A stretch of DNA of 64,000 nucleotides from Tagaea sp965279565 (GTDB lineage: Bacteria; Pseudomonadota; Alphaproteobacteria; CACIAM-22H2). A program made the translations under genes and the position numbers. Where the stretch lies: positions 1,116,001 to 1,180,000 of the forward strand of contig OZ257249.1 in the NCBI GenBank assembly GCA_965279565.1. The letters run 5' to 3'. Of the stretch, positions 60,966 through 64,000 are shown in pieces. Within the stretch, counting starts at the first letter, position 1. The number at the start of each line of letters is the position of its first letter. The notes under the pieces were generated by a model. That model saw only the letters and a program-made list of their open reading frames with translations, was not told where the DNA came from and did not search any database.

Positions 60966-61769
60966 ATGGCACTCAGGATCGGCGTTGTCGGGGCGGGCGG
61001 GCGCATGGGCCAGATGCTCGTGCGCGAGATCGTCGCGACCAAGGACGCGGCCTTCGGCGGCGGCACCGAGAATGCGGCCAGCCCGCAGATCGGCCGCGAC
61101 GCGGGCGAGGTCGCGGGCCTGGGCGCGCTGCAGTCGAAGCTCGGCGCCGATCCGGCCGCCCTGTTCGCGGCGTGCGATGCGGTGATCGATTTCACGGCCC
61201 CGGCGGCGAGCATCGCGCACGCGGCGCTTGCGGCCGGCGGAAAGAAGATTCTCGTCCTGGGCACCACCGGCCTTTCGGCCGACGACCAGAAGAAGATCGA
61301 TGCGGCGGCGAAGTCCGCGACCATCGTGCAGGCGACGAATTTCTCGCTCGGCGTCAATCTCGCCTTCGCACTCGTCGAGGAAGCGGCCCGCCGTCTCGGC
61401 CCCGATTACGACATCGAGATCTTCGAGGCGCACCACAAGCACAAGGTCGACGCCCCCTCGGGCACGGCGCTGTCGCTGGGTCGCGCGGCGGCCAAGGGCC
61501 GCGGGCTCGATTTCGCGAAGGACACGATCCGCAGCCGCGACGGGCACACGGGTGCGCGGCCGCAAGGCCCCATCGGCTTCTCGGTCGCGCGCGGCGGGTC
61601 GGAGATCGGCGAACACACCGTCATGTTCATGGGCGACGGCGAGCGGCTGGAGATCGCGCACAAGGCACAGGGCCGGCAGGTCTATGCCAAGGGTGCGGTG
61701 CGCGCGGCCTTGTGGGCGGCGGGCAAGGGCCCCGGCCTGTTTTCGATGCGCGACGTTCTCGGGCTCTGA
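60966..61769 (+). CDS. dapB: 4-hydroxy-tetrahydrodipicolinate reductase
   Basis: Lysine/diaminopimelate biosynthesis, NAD(P)H-dependent. The 267-residue protein has the nucleotide loop GVVGAGGRMGQML (residues 7-17), FTAPAAS, GTTGLS and the catalytic EAHHKHKVDAPSGTA. Normal length; lies 19 bases after the DprE2-like gene, which is probably incidental. Confidence 0.96.
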   Translation: MALRIGVVGAGGRMGQMLVREIVATKDAAFGGGTENAASPQIGRDAGEVAGLGALQSKLGADPAALFAACDAVIDFTAPAASIAHAALAAGGKKILVLGTTGLSADDQKKIDAAAKSATIVQATNFSLGVNLAFALVEEAARRLGPDYDIEIFEAHHKHKVDAPSGTALSLGRAAAKGRGLDFAKDTIRSRDGHTGARPQGPIGFSVARGGSEIGEHTVMFMGDGERLEIAHKAQGRQVYAKGAVRAALWAAGKGPGLFSMRDVLGL

Positions 61770-61778
61770 GGTTCCGCC

Positions 61779-62420
61779 ATGCTGACCGTCTGGGGCCGCG
61801 CCTCGTCGTCCAACGTGCAGGCCTTGATGTGGTTCATCGGCGAGATGGGCCTGCCGCACGTGCGCCGCGATGCCGGGTTCAAGTACGGCGTGGTCGACAC
61901 GCCGGAATTCCGCGCGATGAACCCGAACGGCACGGTGCCGGTCCTCGCCGACGGCGACGAGCCGCCGCTGTGGGAGACGGGTGCGATCCTGCGCCATCTC
62001 GCCGGTCTTCATGCGAAGGCGCCGTTCTGGCCGGCCGAAGGGCGTGCGCGCGCGCATGTCGACATGTGGGCCGAGTGGGCGAAGATCAACATCACGCTGG
62101 GATTCACGGCCCCGGTTTTCTGGCGCGTCGTGCGCACGTCGCCATCGAAGCGCGATCCGGCGGCGATCGCGGCGGCGGTCGAAGCGCTGTCGAAGCGGCT
62201 CGCGATCGCCGAAGAGCGGCTCGAACGCGACGCGTTCCTCGCCGGCCCCGATTTCACGCTCGCCGACATCCAGTTCGGCCACGTGCTCTACCGCTATTAC
62301 GACATCGACATCGCGCGGCCGGAATTCCCGGCCCTGCGGCGCTATTACGACCGGCTGGCGACGCGCCCGGCCTACCGGGAACACGTCATGATCTCCTACG
62401 AGGAGCTGCGCGTTCCCTGA
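61779..62420 (+). CDS. Glutathione S-transferase family protein
   Basis: A 213-residue GST: WGRASSSNVQALMWFIGEM at the N-terminus with a Ser-rich active site, NPNGTVPVL and ETGAILRHLA for glutathione binding, and LAGPDFTLADIQFGHVLYRYY in the helical domain. Close to dapB, a common pairing in some alphaproteobacteria. Its 3' end overlaps the convergent DUF2244 gene by 25 bases. Confidence 0.9.
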   Translation: MLTVWGRASSSNVQALMWFIGEMGLPHVRRDAGFKYGVVDTPEFRAMNPNGTVPVLADGDEPPLWETGAILRHLAGLHAKAPFWPAEGRARAHVDMWAEWAKINITLGFTAPVFWRVVRTSPSKRDPAAIAAAVEALSKRLAIAEERLERDAFLAGPDFTLADIQFGHVLYRYYDIDIARPEFPALRRYYDRLATRPAYREHVMISYEELRVP

Positions 62421-62875
62421 CGCCAGCGGTGCAGCGCTTCGTCGAGGATGCGCGCCAGTTCCGCGCGCTCGCCCACCGGCAGGAAGCTTCCCACGATCGT
62501 CGCCTTGCCGTGGCTGCGCAGGCGCACGAGCGGCGCACCCGCCCCGCGATCCGCCAGCTCGACCGACAGCCAGTAGGGTTCCAGACTGTGCCGCCGCGTG
62601 CGGCCCCAACGATCCGTCCGCACGATCTCGAACCGGTCGGCATGCAGCGTCAGGCGTTCGCGGGCCCGGCCGCGCGCGTAGCTGACGCGGAACGCGATCC
62701 ACACGAGCAGCACGTCCACGCCCAGGAAGCCGACGACGGGCCACGCCCCCACCGCGAGGAAGACGATCCCGGCGACGAAGCTGACGGCGCACAGCAGCCC
62801 CATCAGCACGGCGAAGCCGCGCGCACTCAGCGAACGGTGCGGGCGCAGCGTCAGGTCGAGGAGCGGGGCGTCCAT
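62396..62875 (-). CDS. DUF2244 membrane protein
   Basis: A 159-residue protein with two hydrophobic helices (about 20-62) and the conserved DUF2244 N-terminus LTLRPHRSLSARGFAVLM, then a soluble half with RFEIVRTDRWGRTRRHSLEPYW (in part VRTDRWGRTRRHSLEPYW). Function unknown; it is the usual divergent neighbour of nth in alphaproteobacteria. Confidence 0.87.
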   Translation of the reverse strand: MDAPLLDLTLRPHRSLSARGFAVLMGLLCAVSFVAGIVFLAVGAWPVVGFLGVDVLLVWIAFRVSYARGRARERLTLHADRFEIVRTDRWGRTRRHSLEPYWLSVELADRGAGAPLVRLRSHGKATIVGSFLPVGERAELARILDEALHRWRQGTRSSS

Positions 62876-62938
62876 CGCGGCCAAGGATAGCGCGTTCCGC
62901 TTGACCGCGAAACGCCGGCCCCTTATCGCCAGAGGGCG

Positions 62939-63583
62939 ATGAAGAAGACCGACATCCACGAATTCTACAGCCGCCTCGCCACCGCCGTGCCGGAGCCCGA
63001 GACCGAGCTCGAATGGGGCAATCCCTACCAGCTCCTCGTCGCGGTCGTGCTTTCCGCGCAGGCGACCGACGTGGGCGTCAACAAGGCGACGCGTGCACTG
63101 TTCGCCAAGGTGAAGAATCCGGCGGAAATGCTCGCCCTCGGCCTCGAAGCGGTGCGCGACCACGTCAAGACCATCGGTCTCTTCAACACCAAGGCGAAGA
63201 ACGTGATCGCGCTTTCCGAAATCCTGCTGCGCGAACATGGCGGCGAGATTCCGCGCAACCGCGAAGCGCTCGAAGCGCTGCCGGGCGTGGGGCGCAAGAC
63301 CGCGAATGTCGTGCTCAATGTCGCGTTCGGCGAACCGACCATCGCGGTCGATACGCACATCTTCCGCGTGGGCAACCGCACGGGGCTGGCGAAGGGCAAG
63401 ACGCCGCGCGACGTGGAAGACGGCCTGGTGAAGGCCACGCCGGACGAGTTCCGCCGCCACGCGCATCACTGGCTGATCCTGCACGGGCGCTATGTGTGCA
63501 AGGCGCGCAAGCCCGAATGCTGGCGTTGTTCGGTGGCGCCGATGTGCGTCTTCAAGCCGAAGACGCCCGCACCCGAGGCCTAG
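62939..63583 (+). CDS. nth: Endonuclease III
   Basis: Bifunctional base-excision glycosylase/AP lyase for oxidised pyrimidines. The 214-residue protein aligns residue for residue with the E. coli enzyme at the key sites: Lys120 in GVGRKTANVVL, Asp138 in AVDTHIF, and the [4Fe-4S] cysteines 187, 194, 197 and 203 in CKARKPECWRCSVAPMC. Its stop overlaps the next convergent gene by CTAG. Confidence 0.97.
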   Translation: MKKTDIHEFYSRLATAVPEPETELEWGNPYQLLVAVVLSAQATDVGVNKATRALFAKVKNPAEMLALGLEAVRDHVKTIGLFNTKAKNVIALSEILLREHGGEIPRNREALEALPGVGRKTANVVLNVAFGEPTIAVDTHIFRVGNRTGLAKGKTPRDVEDGLVKATPDEFRRHAHHWLILHGRYVCKARKPECWRCSVAPMCVFKPKTPAPEA

Positions 63584-63987
63584 CCGCGCTTCTCCGCGAC
63601 GAGGCGCGCGAGGCACGTGTCGGCCGAGGCCTGCTTGCCGACGAAGTTGCGCGCGTCGACATGCGTCACGCGTTGGCCGCCGTCGGCGTCGCGATAGATG
63701 AAGAATTCGAGGAAGCATTCGGTCGCGCGATAGCGCCAGACTTCGGCCGGCCCGTCGCGCCGCACGAAGCCGGCGGGACCGAAGCGTTCGGTCACGCCCT
63801 CGCGCGTCAGGCCGATCAGCGCGCGCGCACCCGTCGCGGCGGGAACGGAAGCCGCCTGCGGTGCCGCAGCCGGTGCGGTCGGTGCCGGCGCTTCGGCCGC
63901 CGGTGCGACCGTTGCCGGCGGCGGCGGGCTGCCGGCGCAGGCGGTCAGAAAAAGAATGGCGGCACCCGCGAAAGCAGGCGCCGCCAT
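63580..63987 (-). CDS. Hypothetical lipoprotein with BamE-like C-terminal pattern
   Basis: A 135-residue protein: signal with lipobox LTAC (about residue 17), Pro/Ala-rich linker (18-50), then a compact domain (ALIGLTREGVTERFGPAGF, VWRYRATECFLEFFIYRDADG, VTHVDARN). The LIGLTREGVTERFGPA opening resembles the SmpA/BamE-type helix-turn used to bind outer-membrane partners. Function unknown. Frame starts at 63987; sequence beyond 64000 is not available, so an upstream start cannot be excluded. Confidence 0.72.
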   Translation of the reverse strand: MAAPAFAGAAILFLTACAGSPPPPATVAPAAEAPAPTAPAAAPQAASVPAATGARALIGLTREGVTERFGPAGFVRRDGPAEVWRYRATECFLEFFIYRDADGGQRVTHVDARNFVGKQASADTCLARLVAEKRG

Positions 63988-64000
63988 GCGGAACGGAACC

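Overview
The window is a high-GC chromosomal segment from an alphaproteobacterium, most likely of the Rhodospirillales type (the order is an inference from gene content and order; no rRNA gene is present). The supporting features are the PPSR-maf-coaE-dnaQ-secB order, the Tim44-like/mltA and smr/xre pairs, hslVU opposite a hisB-DUF2628-hisH-hisA-hisF-hisE operon, rph-rdgB-hemW opposite hrcA-grpE, and alphaproteobacterial families such as PAS_5 and TspO. Nearly all genes are housekeeping or signalling genes packed with ATGA-type overlaps. I found no tRNA, rRNA, insertion sequence, prophage or CRISPR array.

Layout. 0-6 kb: PPSR, maf, coaE and dnaQ as a tight operon, then secB and a histidine phosphatase on the other strand, then a Tim44-like protein and mltA. 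6-9.8 kb: an accessory insert between mltA and smr. It holds an AT-rich two-gene module (a 2-TM protein plus a small Cas2/SinR-like ferredoxin-fold protein), a GST/LysR divergon with a perfect operator-like repeat, and an FMN-dependent alpha-hydroxy-acid dehydrogenase. 9.8-16.9 kb: smr, xre, a glycine-zipper lipoprotein, hslVU, the his operon and a HIT hydrolase. 16.9-24.2 kb: a seven-gene chemotaxis operon on the minus strand (STAS-cheA-cheW-cheR-cheB-cheY-mcp). 24.4-31.1 kb: two histidine kinases, comM/yifB and an HD-GYP response regulator. 31.4-33.0 kb: an orphan lipoprotein of lower GC. 33.1-35.3 kb: ahpD-ahpC opposite oxyR. 35.3-42.8 kb: extensin-like lipoprotein, TSUP permease, gshB, SirB1-like protein, BON lipoprotein, yraN, rsmI, an LpoA-like activator, an SRPBCC protein and TspO. 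42.9-43.9 kb: a gene-poor, scrambled segment with a possible small RNA, a palindromic repeat, remnants of a nuclease-like gene and a cluster of short repeats. 43.9-52.3 kb: hemW, rdgB, rph, hrcA, grpE, an orphan gene, dnaK and dnaJ. 52.3-57.3 kb: a LysR-controlled enolase-superfamily dehydratase with a complete TRAP transporter. 57.3-64 kb: PAS_5 protein, a UbiA/DprE1/DprE2 set, dapB, GST, DUF2244, nth and a lipoprotein.

How the genes work together. hslV, grpE and dnaK each have an upstream sequence fitting one pattern (TTG-type -35, exactly 16 bases, CC-N-A-N-AT type -10), which suggests a shared heat-shock sigma factor. ahpC/ahpD/oxyR form a mycobacterial-style peroxide module. The UbiA-DprE1-DprE2 trio predicts decaprenyl-phosphoryl-D-arabinose synthesis. 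The most unusual candidates are the AT-rich 2-TM + Cas2/SinR-like pair, a 36-bp palindrome upstream of comM, and the structured segment near 43 kb.
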